NCBI RefSeq assembly: GCF_012489685.1
Contig: NC_080043.1
Span: forward strand, 67,387,920-67,451,919
Reading direction: 5' to 3'
Source of the DNA: Lotus japonicus
Taxonomy: Eukaryota; Streptophyta; Magnoliopsida; Fabales; Fabaceae
Length of the DNA: 64,000 bases
Below the pieces are notes generated by a model. That model was not told where the DNA came from and did no database searches. It saw only the letters and a list, made by a program, of their open reading frames with translations. This document shows positions 22,867 through 33,469 of the stretch, in pieces (position 1 is the stretch's first letter; the number at the start of each line of letters is the position of its first letter). The position numbers and the translations under genes are program-made.

Positions 22867-24089
22867 ATGTCTCCTAAGAGAGCAAGGTATACCACAAGAG
22901 CCACGAAGTCTTTCTCCACTACCCAAAACTTTGACCGCTCCTATTTCTTATCGGCGACAAAGGAAGGATTTTATCAATCCGTCCTAGCACACAAGGAGTG
23001 TGTGAAGGAGGGAGGAGTCTTCTATAGGGATGGAAGGAGAGACCTCCTCAGCATTCAAGAAGCCATGGAGACGAGAAGGTGGGGGAGATGGGTGAATCTC
23101 ATTTCTATTGCTTGTGAAGTAATGGTTAGGGAGTTCTATGCAAACACCTACTGTGATGATCAAGATCATAAACCAGATCCCCCAACCTTTTCATCTTGGT
23201 TCAGAGGAGATGTTATCCAGTGTGGAGCTGAGAAGATTCGGGAGTTCCTTGGTCTTCTCACTGAGCATGAAGAGAGAGCCTTTTCCCATTGAAGCGCACC
23301 TTTCATGATTTGCTTTCGGACTATTCTCTAGAGTTCCGGAAGGATCTGAAAGTGGTGCTGGTTAGGCCCGGTCAAAAATAGGAGAAGGATGACAAAAAGG
23401 ATAACACCTTCTTGCTGAGACAGAACATGGCACCGCTGGCTCGAGTTTGGGCTGAATTCTTGCAGGATTCGTTGTTTCCTAGCTCTCACAAATATGAAGT
23501 GATAGCAGTGGTTCTGATTGCCATCTACTGCATCATTAGAGGACACCCAATTGATGTGGCGAGGATTATCTCTTACAGAATTTACTCACACTACAATGTG
23601 GGTAAGGACATGACTCGACCCATCTTTCCTCACTTGATTTTTTCCATGATTCATGAAGTCAGAGACAAGGCTAGGAGACCAATATTTATCGTGCAGAAGA
23701 GGTTGACGGTTGCCCCTATACTTAGCAAGGATAGGGTGAACCATCTTCACAAGAAATGGATGTCAAGGATGCCTCAAGAGGAGGAAGAGGAAGAGGATCC
23801 TGAGGAGCCAGCGGAAAAAGAGGAGAATGAGGTAGTGACTCCACCGCGTGCTAACCCTCTACCTGATTGGATGAAGGTCGCTTTCGGGCGGATGTTGTTG
23901 CGTCAAGATCGCCTACATAGGGATCTTGACCTGTTTTGGAGGGGAGAGAGCACATCGCATCACAGGTATAATGGACCATTGGATCTTAATACATTGGAAC
24001 AAGGGATGATCGATTTGAGCATTATGCACGATGCTGGAGTTCATCCGGAGTATGATGATGGAAGGGGTGATCATGGCCCCATGGAGTGA
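22867..24089 (+). pseudogene. Post-pol (env-position) ORF of Athila-like element, putative plant transposon protein family
   Basis: Starts MSPKRARYTTRATKSF and contains RRWGRWVNLISI, MVREFYANTY and SSWFRGDVI, IREFLGLL, the arrangement of the putative plant transposon protein domain found in such ORFs. After HEERAFSH the frame shifts (about 23290), a TAG replaces a probable Trp (about 23381), and the frame then stays open to 24089. C-terminal part has an acidic run (about 23780-23830) and ends GRGDHGPME. About 400 residues if continuous. Function of the family is unknown. Family naming is from memory of conserved words. Confidence 0.6.
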
Positions 24090-24675
24090 TTTTGATGAGG
24101 TACTTCTACTCTTAGTTAGATCATGCATCTTTAGCATATTTTCTATTTGTAATTTTTTTTTTCTTTTTATCATGCATTGTTTAGTTAGCTTGTTGTTCTT
24201 TTGGGTCTATTGCTTCCCTATACTCACATGTTGTTGCCCGTAAGTTTTGCTCTTGTTCTTGTGCTGGTTTTGAATTTATTTTTGTGGATGCTTATGTTGT
24301 TTTTGGGGATGAGTGATTGCATGCTTGGGAAAGAGAGGAGGAGACTTCGGTCTTCCGAGTGTTTCTTGAGAATGAAGTCGGTGTGAGTCCATTAAAGATC
24401 TATTTTTGACCCATCACCATCAAAATTCCCTGGAGAATCCTGACTCACTTGTACTTCTTGGTTCTGCGTTAATTTCACTCATTGCATGCTTTGTGATACT
24501 TGTCTTATTCTTGAGACTTGTAGGATTTTGAGCTTCTGAGTTTATTGGTTTGTACATTGTCCTTAGTTGTCCCATTTGAGCCTTATTGGAGATTTTGTTG
24601 TTGCCAAATGATTGGGATGGATGTTTGGTTGGAATTTTGGGGAGTGTTGGTCCTTGAATTGTTATGGAGTTGAAT
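24090..24675 (+). other. 3' non-coding part of the Athila-like element
   Basis: T-rich sequence with no ORF. It continues after the hAT-type insertion to about 25450, judged by the similar composition and absence of other signals. Confidence 0.4.
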
Positions 24676-25117
24676 CAGGGTCGTGTACAGATATTTTGAG
24701 GCCTAAGGCGAAAATGCTAAGCGTTTTTTTATGAGAATTTTAAAGAGACTTAATATATTATATAAAATAACAATTTTATAATAATTTTCTAGTTCTTTTA
24801 GTTGCAAAATTATTTATCAAGTTTTATAATCAAACAATTTTAATTTAGGTGGTTGTATCACATTTTCACAGTTGTTAATATTATCTATGAGTAATTGTTT
24901 CATCACGTTTTCACAATTATCAGTATTATCTATAAGTAATTATACTATCATGTTTTCACACATTTTTTATATTTTAGTTGGCTAAAGTTTGTTAATAATT
25001 AGGAACCATTTATTTTTGAGGCCTAAGTAAAAAAAAAAATCGGGGCCTAAGTAAGTATTTTTTGGGGTGGGGGCCTTAGGCCATTGCCAATTCGGCCTAA
25101 GGCTCTCCACGGCCCTG
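24676..25117. mobile_element. Non-autonomous hAT-type element, 442 bp
   Basis: Ends CAGGGTCGT and inverse of CAGGGCCGT, with AGTTGAAT (24668-24675) and AGCTGAAT (25118-25125) as an 8-bp target duplication with one mismatch. GGCCTAAG motifs near both ends. Short inverted termini, CAGGG start and 8-bp TSD indicate hAT. Confidence 0.75.
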
Positions 25118-26140
25118 AGCTGAATAAATTGTGAAATAGTCTCTTGCCACAAGTCAAGAAAAATATTGAAAAAAAGAAAAAAAAAACTCCTAATCAAGTT
25201 GGAGTTGCAAAAGAAAAAAAAAAGAAAAAAAAGAAAGGTGAAAAAAGGGGTCAAGAGACTTGTGCTTAAAATGTTTGTTGATGAAAGCTCAGGGGTTACT
25301 TAATTTGGACCACACTCATTGTGCTTTAAAGTCTAGTCATCCTTAGGGACCAACCACCGTCATGTTTAACCAAGCCAACATTTCAACCCTTTTTTAAGTA
25401 TCTTTGAATCTGTGCATGTGAAGGATCAATTCCTAGTAGCAAGCATAGAAGATTCTGTACACTTGCATAGTGACCAACACCAATCCTACTGTTTCTCGAC
25501 GAGCCAACCTCTGGACTGAACTCCACAAACGCATTCATGGTGGTGAACATGTTTCAAAGAATCGTATTGAGCAGAAGAATTGGATCTAATTTGCGATCTT
25601 GTCGGAGATGGAAACCTTCAACAAACACTGTGATGGAAACATGGAAGGGAACGATATCGGAAGTTTGTCAAGGGAACGAGAACGAGATGGAAAGTTTGTG
25701 AGGGAAGAGGAGAAAATAAGTTACTTTTAAGTAAAAAGTTCCTCTCACTAACTTATTCTAATAATGAGCTTTTTTTTTATTTTGCACTATAAAAAATAAG
25801 CTTCTTAAAATTTTAGCCCTTTTTTAAAATTCCGTTTGGCCCAACTTTAACTTATAAGTAACCTAAAAGTAAAAAAAACTAAGGCCAAACACTACCTAAT
25901 AGGTCGAGTTATTATTTTATGTTTGTCTTAGTTATTCGTTAGTACATGGAAATATTATTTATTTTGATATTATTTAATCTAAATTACATTAAATTCTTTA
26001 AAAATATTATTTAATAAATATTCGGTTTGACTCCGGTCCGACCCTAGTTCAACCTTTAAACCTTAAACTATTGCTAATACTGGTTTGATGAACGGTCCAA
26101 TTTTCTAAACATTAGTAAAGAGTGTTCAGGTGGAAGGTAA
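25118..26140. other. Retroelement 3' remnant then unassigned DNA
   Basis: Up to about 25450 probably the tail of the Athila-like element, including purine homopolymer runs. From there to 26140 nothing recognisable. Confidence 0.35.
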
Positions 26141-26149
26141 AGAATTTAA

Positions 26150-26290
26150 GGAGCCCAACCTGAGTTGGCACAACTGGCTTCAGGTTCCGGGTTTAGCTCT
26201 CACCTCTCTAAGGTCGAGGGTTCGAATCCCCTGATTTTTAAGCCATTGGATTAATCATATGGTCCAAAATAATTAAGCCAATAATGGACA
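26150..26290 (+). mobile_element. tRNA-derived SINE-like sequence
   Basis: An A-box-like GTTGGCACAACTGG and a B-box GGTTCGAATCC lie about 55 bp apart, the spacing of a pol III promoter in plant SINEs. No cloverleaf can be folded around them, so it is not a tRNA gene. Target duplications not found. Confidence 0.5.
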
Positions 26291-26355
26291 AAATCGCACA
26301 TTGCAACTGATCGTGTATGATAGTCTCTCTTATCTGCTGATGGTCACAATTGCAG

Positions 26356-26543
26356 GGACATTTCAATCAGAAATTGGGACTTAGCAACGCTGATTACTGG
26401 TCGGTCGGGTTTGTACTTTGTTTCATCGATCAGTCAACATTCACTGCACTAAGTGGAAGTAGGTCTGTTTTTAAGTTGGATGTCCTGACTCCTGATTGTT
26501 TTCATCTTTGTAACTGTTACAATAGGTCAATAGGACAAACCTG
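26356..26543 (+). other. Exon-like block, unknown
   Basis: Follows a good acceptor (CACAATTGCAG) and is open to TGA (GHFNQKLGLSNADYWS...). Composition is exon-like but no protein is recognised. Could be a 3' exon or 3' UTR of a lost gene. Confidence 0.25.
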
Positions 26544-26763
26544 AACAACCACATTATGTATTAGATATAGATTTGTGTTTACTACTGGCGCTGGATGGTT
26601 GCATTAGCTTTGATTCTTTGTAAGACCAAAGTGTTGTTAGGGTCAAACTTAAGTGTGAGTATGTATGTTGTTGCAAATACTTACTTGTGTCCTGTACCTT
26701 GCCTGTCATAGAAATGATAATTGGTAATGGCCAAACCATTGGAGATATAGCTTATAAACAATT

Positions 26764-27105
26764 AACTTTTAATGCTAGTTGACCTCTATAAATTCCTGCA
26801 CAAACAAAAGGTGATATATCAGTGTGGAATGGTTAGCAGGGGAGAAAACTAAATTTTTATTTTATCTTCTGTAAGCCTTTATATATATTTTTCCTTTCAT
26901 TTATTCAAGTTTACCAAAATGCTACTAGTTTTTTAACTTTTAATGCTAGTTGACCTCTATAAATTCCTGCACAAACAAAAGGTGATATATCAGTGTGGAA
27001 TGGTTAGCAGGGGAGAAAACTAATTTTTTATTTTATCTTCTGTAAGCCTCTATATATATTTTTCCTTTCATTTATTCAAGTTTACCGAAATGTTACCAAA
27101 TTTTT
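26764..27105 (+). repeat. 171-bp tandem duplication upstream of ARL2-like gene
   Basis: The block starting TTAACTTTTAATGCTAGTTG is repeated at an offset of 171 bp with only a handful of differences. It lies just before the probable 5' UTR (about 27190) of the ARL2-like gene, so it falls in or near the promoter. Confidence 0.85.
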
Positions 27106-27179
27106 TAGAGTTTTTACCTTGAAAATTTAGATACAGTTGGGTTAAATAATTGTAGCAGATTGAGTAAAATTGTTTCCCT

Positions 27180-27504
27180 TGGACAAAAAAAAAGCCTGGT
27201 CCATCCCTCCCTTCTCTCTCTCTCAGAAAGAAGCATTTTTGCTTTCTCACTCACCTCCCGCACTCTGACCCACCATCGAATTTCCTTGCTTCGTCGCCGC
27301 CATCACTCCTTGATTTCGCATGTAAGCTTCTGATTCCATTGTCCATCCCTCTCTTCTCTCTCACGAATTTGTGATGTGGTGTTGAAGAATTCCTCTCCCT
27401 CACCAAGAACTTCATCTCCTACTACTTTGTAATTTTTTTCTTCAAGCATTTAGAATGAGGGAAAAAGATTAATAGGAAGGAACAAATTCAAAATTAAAAG
27501 GAAA
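27180..27504 (+). promoter_or_regulatory. Probable 5' UTR of ARL2-like gene
   Basis: Pyrimidine-rich (CTCTCTCTCTC, TCTTCTCTCTCAC) leader typical of plant 5' UTRs, with a possible donor at 27320 (CAT|GTAAGC), so the first intron may be in the UTR. Transcription start not decidable. Confidence 0.4.
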
Positions 27505-29461
27505 ATGGGTCTTCTGAGCATCATTCGGAAAATCAAAAGGAAAGAAAAGGAAATGCGAATCCTTATGGTGTAAGCGCTGCTTCCTACTTCTCTCATTTCC
27601 TTCCATTTCCTTCACCTTAGTAACATTCAAAATCACCTCTTTTGCAGTGGGTTGGACAATTCTGGCAAAACCACAATCGTTTTGAAGATTAATGGCGAGG
27701 ACACTAGTGTCATCAGTCCTACCCTTGGCTTCAACATCAACACCATCTCCTACCAAACGTAATAAACCTTTCCCTACTTATTTTGTATCAATGTTATATA
27801 TTTTATTAGAATAGCTCTTGGAGTTTTAATTAAGAGTGAATGGTCAAATTGACACTTAGAAGTGTTCGGCGCCCGGCACCTCCGTCTTTAGAAGAAGGAA
27901 ATTACTCCCGCGGTCTCTAATTGTGTAAAATACTAACATGACTGACATTTTACATAGGGATCGCGGGGAATCCTGAATCCATGGACGAACTTGCTAGCAC
28001 CGAATACTTTCAGGAGCCATTTTGCATGATGATTTCTGCATTCTACTTAAGGGGAAAACATGTGATCTTACTTCTTAATTTGGTTGTTGTATATTCTAAG
28101 AGTATAGTAGGTTTGTTTCTTGAATATCTGTGAAAGGTTTTGCTTGTAATTCCTTCAATATACGTTGTTAGCCTTTGTTTTGCTTAGTATCTCGCTGCGA
28201 TCTTACTGGAGGAACTACTTTGAGCAAACAGATGGTTTGGTTTGGGTAGTTGACAGTTCCGATCTCAGAAGGTTGGATGACTGCAAAATGGAGCTAGATA
28301 ACCTTCTAAAGGAAGAGGTTCGTTCAGTACAAAATGGTTTTTGCTTATTCCCCCATCAAATTGCTTACAGTACATGCTGTACTTAACTGAAGATATTCAG
28401 TCATTTTTTCTGCCCCTTATTAATTCATGTCCAATATGTTTGATCAATTGGTTGGCATAAACCATTGCGTCATATGTGCCTCTGTATCCAAGCGCAGTCA
28501 TTGCAAAAAGGGAATGCTTTGCAGGACCCCAAATCCAGTTGCTTTCCTTTCCTTATGATAACTTACTTACCTCATAGGAGACATGATTTTTTAAATGGTT
28601 ACCAAAAAATATTAAGTACTTCCATTTAAAAAAGATAGCTGTGTTTGTTTCACCAAAACGAGCTAATAAGTGTTTCTCATTGTTGCTAATTTGGAATGCT
28701 CAAATGATTACTCTTTTCTTCGTCGGGGGTTGTGAAGTACTGGTATTTTCAAATCTCAATAGTTTTATGTTTTAAATGACAGCGGCTATCAGGATCATCC
28801 TTACTGATACTAGCAAATAAACAGGACATTAGAGGCGCACTTACACCAGATGAGATAGCTAAGGTAAGCTTACTTTTATTTGGGGGGCGAGGGGGGTTGT
28901 TAACTTAGCATTATAGGAACTATGACTATAAAAATACATAATATGTTGAGTTTTAGTGAAACACATGATGTTTTTTTTTAACTAAATGGGCCTTTTCCTC
29001 TGGTCCTCTCAATCATCTCTTGCAGTGGTTATTTTCTTATTTAAATAATTGCTTACAGAGCTTCTCATAGAAATAGCTCCAATCAAGTCTCAACCAGGGA
29101 GTTTAAATATCCAACCATAAGTAGTTACAGTATTCATTCTGAGTACAAATTTTACATGATAATCTTTTCAGGCGCTGAACTTTGTCTTGGTGTGTATTTG
29201 TGGAACGGCAGTCGGGGAGGCATGGTTGGTAAACTTAACTTAAATGTTGTGTAAAACCAATCATCGTTAGGACTTTCTGGAATATTTGTTGACTGAACAT
29301 TATATTATTAGCTGATCTTCTATTCAAACAATGGTTATTGAGAGGTAGTAAGTTTCATGCATGAATGATCCTACTTCATTGAATTGAATGCATTGACTGA
29401 TAGGAACCCAATAGTTAGGGATAGGCCCAATACTACTAAAGTCCATGGGCTGTGCAGGTAG

Positions 29462-29509
<48 letters not shown>

Positions 29510-31338
29510 GGGATTATATAAACATGTATTGTGTGAGAGAGAGGTTAGGCAGAATTTGAGTTAGGAATTGGGAGAGAGAGACACTCTCGAAATTGTCTCA
29601 TTCTATCTTTGTTTTTCTACTATTTTCCTTGTAAGCTCTATCATAGAATTTTGGGTTATCTCCAGAATTCTCAGTAAATAATATACTGTTTCTACATTTC
29701 CTTTCTGAAAAACCGGGTTCTAACATTGTTATCAGAGCATAGTTTACAGTGGAGCATACTTTAAAGTCCACTGTTTTACATTGGTATTTGGTATACCTTT
29801 TTTCTCTTTTGAAGTGGGGGGTTTGTAAATGTTGACATTTAAAATTTATCATTTTATAACGGCTATAAACTCGTAAGCCGAAAGATATATTAGCCAATAT
29901 ATGAGTAGTTAGTTTTTTGCCAAGTCAGGGTAAATAGTTGAATGAGCCTTGCACATGGACGGGATTCATGGACAAATATAGAAGCTTAGGTCTGAGGATG
30001 AAGATGTTTTCATGTATGGGCTTAGAATCTAGGTTTATGATAGAGTGGTGATTAAGCCACCTGTCAAGAAAGTGTATGCTAGGAGAGAAAAGGGAAATGT
30101 GGTGGGTTCTTAACCTGTTTACCAGGTCACAATTGCTAGTTATTGTGAGTAGTAGATTGAGTAGGAACTGGCAGAGTAGGTAATAAGTGTAACTGCCAGT
30201 GTCATTCTTGTTTCAGTTTAGTGAATAAAAGGGGAAAAATGTTAGGGAATAACCACCTTGTGGTCATTGTGAGTGGGAGAGATCCTGACCTCTCGAATTG
30301 TCAGAAGTTGTAATTGCTTTTCTCTGTTAATAGAAATCATTCACTTTCTCTATTCTACTGTTCTTGTTCTTCTTGAACCCTAAATCTCTGGAACACTCTA
30401 TCAGTTTAAACACGTGGAAATTGGATATGGTGTCACTCCTTAAATATAGGTATAACTGTCACAAGCTTGGGACCAGCCGATACAAATATATAGGTTTTAA
30501 CAGACAGTTTCTCTGTTCAGGGCACTTTAGATATGGACGGGTTAATACTGTGCTTCAAAAGATATGTAGGTCATGGAAGCAACAAGAGTCTTTTCTCACT
30601 AGGTGGCATTGACAAGGTGTATCAAAAAATTGTCATGATATGTGGTACACATTTAACAAAATAATGTCAAGTAAAATAGTTTGTTCATTTGTCAATATCT
30701 GGAACTCTGAATAAGGCTATGTTTGGATAAAATAGGATGGAATGGAGTTGAGTGGAGTGAAATGAAATAGAATAATATTACACTTTCATTGTCTGGATTT
30801 TTTTTAGGGAATAGAGAAAAGTACTTGTTTTATCTCATTCCCCCTCCCCTATATTGGATGGAATGGGATGGAATGCATTGTGATCATGGTCTATTCCATT
30901 TCACTCTGTTTTAAAACTTTCAAACAATGGTATCTGTTATAATCTTACTCTACTCCATCAATTCAAACATAACTTAATAGAAGCACCCCAAGCATATTCT
31001 TGCAGTAATGTTTCAACAGCTTTGAACCGATTTCAGTAGTTTAGGCGTCAAATTTGTTCAAAGTACTCAATAAATTGATAAGTATTGCAAAATTTGAATT
31101 TACTTACTTTCAGAAAACAAGGGATCTAATTGTTGGATATCATTAATATATAATTGTTTATTGTAAGTGTTTTATTTTCTAATATGCTGTGACTGTGCAG
31201 GTGCTGAACTTGGAAGCTATGGATAAATCTCGGCACTGGAATATAGTTGGCTGTAGTGCATACACTGGTGATGGTCTTCTTGAGGGATTTGATTGGATGG
31301 TCCAAGACATAGCCTCTAGAATCTACATGCTCGACTAA
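27505..31338 (+). CDS. ARL2: ARL2/TITAN5-like small GTPase gene, G3 exon missing
   Basis: Exons 27505-27569, 27648-27758, 28188-28317, 28783-28863 and 31201-31338 have canonical GT/AG borders and join to 525 nt, 174 residues, in one frame. Seen in order: [21 protein letters not shown]-loop GLDNSGKTT, switch [33 protein letters not shown] (G4), CSAYTG (G5) and a C-terminal RIYMLD. ARL2 is an Arf-family GTPase that works with tubulin-folding cofactors; its loss in Arabidopsis (titan5) is embryo-lethal. The usual length is about 185 residues: the short stretch with the G3 WDVGGQ motif of switch II is absent. I scanned 27759-28187 and found no such codons; YQT joins ISLRSYW instead. The protein would lack the catalytic Gln and switch II, so this copy is probably dead or altered. 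The last intron (2.3 kb) holds transposon debris. Confidence 0.85.
27853..28017. mobile_element. Foldback MITE in the ARL2-like intron
   Basis: About 165 bp, nearly a full imperfect palindrome: left AAGTGTTCGGCGCC ... CCCGCGGTCTC ... TGTAAAAT and right ATTTTACATAGGGATCGCGGG ... GGTGCT ... AAGTATTCGG in inverse. It lies exactly in the interval where the missing G3 exon should be. Confidence 0.6.
29398..29745 (+). mobile_element. LTR (328 bp) plus primer-binding site, retroelement remnant
   Basis: LTR runs from TGATAGGAACC (29398) to GGTTCTAACA (29725), which are inverse to each other. It is followed by TTGTTATCAGAGCA, a one-base variant of the initiator-Met tRNA primer site. A (GA)n run is inside (29468-29506). 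No gag or second LTR found, so truncated. Confidence 0.55.
30715..30974. mobile_element. PIF/Harbinger-type MITE, 260 bp, in ARL2-like intron
   Basis: Termini GGCTATGTTTGGAT and inverse of AGTTATGTTTGAATTGATGG, flanked by TAA (30712-30714 and 30975-30977). Subterminal GGAATGG repeats as in 7261-8169. Confidence 0.7.
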
Positions 31339-31394
31339 TGATTTTTATGTCATTAGTCATGAAATGGTTCAACTTAGAAAAGCATCTTAATCTA

Positions 31395-32498
31395 GGCTTA
31401 AAAGCAGTTTATACCCCTCAAGTTTAACACAATTGCGATTCATACCCCTGTGAATTTTTAGTGCGAAGTGTAACCTACATGTTTCAGAAAGGTGCAAAAC
31501 CTACCCCTCCGTCAGCCTTCCGTCTAAAACTTGAAAAAAGTGCTGATGTGGCATTTTTAATTTTTTTTTATTAAATTTAAACTTAAAATATTTAATTAAA
31601 AATTTCAGGTACCAAACAAACTAAAGAAAATAATAATTTACGGATGAATCATCTTCACCTTCTCCACACCATCGAAACCCACCACCTCCACCACCAAATC
31701 ACCCTCTCACCCAACACCACCACCACCACCAAATCCCCCTCTCACCCAACACCACCACTACAACCATAAATCCCAGCTATCCACGACCCACCATCAAACC
31801 CAGCTACCCACGACCATCAAACCCAGCCGCCCATGACCACCACAACCCACCATCAAACCCAGCCACCCACGACCCACCACAACCCACCATAACCCCAAAA
31901 CCCACAACCCACAAACCCAACACTAAAAAACCCAAATTTGAAGGGGGAAGAAAGGGATAAACGTGTAGATCTAAAGGAAAACCACAAATCCATCAATTTT
32001 TGTTCTTCCCCCTTCAATTTCGCAGTTCAAATTCGTGATCTGGGTTCTGAATGATGATGATGGTGTGGATGATGTTCTTGGGTGTTGTTATTGGGAAAAT
32101 TGGGTGTTCTGGAAAATTGGGGAAAAGTGGTGGTGTTGTTGTTGTTTGATGTTGATGATGTAGGTGAAGAAGAAGAAGAAGGAATGAAGGTAGGCTGTGT
32201 GAAGAAGGTGGCTGCGTGAAGAAGAAGAAGGAATGAAGATGAGTGTTTTTTTTAGTTGGTCCTTAAATTGTTTTTTTTAGTTTTTTTTTGTCCTTGAAAT
32301 CTTTTTTAGTTTAAATTTAATTAAAAAATGAAAAAAATGTCACGTGAGCTTTGACCGTCAAAAAATAGACGGAAGACGGACGGAGGGGTATGTTTTGCAC
32401 CTTTCTGAAACATGTAGGTTACACTTCGCACTAAAAATTCACATGGGGTATGAATCGCAATTGGGTTAAACTTGAGGGGTATAAACTGCTTTTAAGCC
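31395..32498. mobile_element. Non-autonomous MULE, 1,104 bp, in the 3' UTR of the ARL2-like gene
   Basis: TIRs of about 200 bp start GGCTTAAAAGCAGTTTATAC at 31395 and, inverted, end at 32498. The perfect 9-bp duplication CTTAATCTA is at 31386-31394 and 32499-32507. The interior has a C-rich CACCA/CCCAGC minisatellite (31690-31900) and GAA runs, no transposase. It starts 57 bp after the stop codon at 31338, so the original 3' UTR is split and resumes at 32508. Confidence 0.9.
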
Positions 32499-32507
32499 CT
32501 TAATCTA

Positions 32508-32965
32508 ATATGCCGTCATTGCAGAACATTGTCTGCTGCATCCCGGAAATGTCCCCGCTAGGATTTCTTTTCTCTTTTTTTCTTTTCAATTCAAGCTTGT
32601 AATCTGATCAGTGAATGTAATATGTTTTAGTGATTTAAATTGTTTCCACAGGATATGTATTCAAACTTCATTGCCATAATACTCTCCCAAAAAGAAAGCC
32701 AAGTTTGATACATTTTTATGTGAAGATCTAGTTGAGGAACAGGGAAAAAAAACTCCCATCAGCGAAGTATAATTGTATATTATGAGAAAAAATTAGCTTC
32801 TTTGTGCACCATTCTATTATTTTCCTTTCAGTTTTGTACTTTTGTTGGTTAGCACTTAGCACCATCTTCAATAAGCCTTGTGTCATGCACGAAAAACAAG
32901 GAAACGAAGCATTATATAATAGCCTTTTTCAGCTATGACAACAAAAATCAGCAAGATCTGATGTT
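32508..32965 (+). other. Displaced 3' UTR of ARL2-like gene and convergent intergenic DNA
   Basis: 32508-32650 looks like the rest of the ARL2-like 3' UTR (T-rich, TGTAATCTG and GAATGTAATATG poly(A)-type signals). The remainder is between two convergent genes. Confidence 0.4.
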
Positions 32966-33151
32966 CTAGTTTGTATTTTGTATTGCATGAATCGGTACAG
33001 ATAAAACATCTGAGTAAAATTGCAGTAAACTAGGTATCAACCGGACTAAATTGTACTGGTGCAGGCTTGCAGTAGCTATAGATCGAGCTTCCAATAGGAG
33101 TCTCTCTGTAAGAGCTTTTGGAAGTCCCATCACAGTATCAGCTGACCCAAC
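32966..33151 (-). pseudogene. Maf-like protein, last exon only
   Basis: Minus-strand exon after acceptor TTATAG: VGSADTVMGLPKALTERLLL then EARSIATASLHQYNLV to a TAG at 32966-32968. The VMGLPKAL block matches the conserved C-terminal GLP motif of Maf family nucleotide pyrophosphatases (house-cleaning enzymes acting on non-canonical nucleotides), with a short extension. No upstream Maf exon is found in 33152-33453 or beyond the LINE (41378 on), so it is probably an orphan exon; an intron reaching further is possible. The converging ARL2-like gene lies 1.6 kb away. Confidence 0.5.
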
Positions 33152-33469
33152 CTATAACAATGATCACACAGCTCATATTTTGTTAAGTAAACGGACAAAA
33201 GAGGGATGAACCCACATTTACCTTGCAAATGACAGACATACATTTTAAATTTTGGTTCTCAAAAATTAAATTGATTTGCATAGATTTGTGGGAAATGAGT
33301 AAAATGCTAAAGCTGCAAATATTTGCTTGACCATATATTAGAAAAAAAGAAATGGCAAAAGAGATTAAAAGATCTCAAACTTGGACCCCAAGTAAAAAAG
33401 GCATTGATTTCATGTTTATCTTTTTATATTTGATTTTAATGTCAAAACTAGATAAGTTTCTATTAGTAG

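Noticed and set aside
24982..25254. 90-codon minus-strand ORF rich in Phe
   Set aside because: Arises from poly-A/purine runs at the hAT-type element and retroelement tail.
26150..26290. tRNA gene
   Set aside because: Only A-box and B-box-like motifs are present; arms do not pair as a cloverleaf. A SINE fits better.
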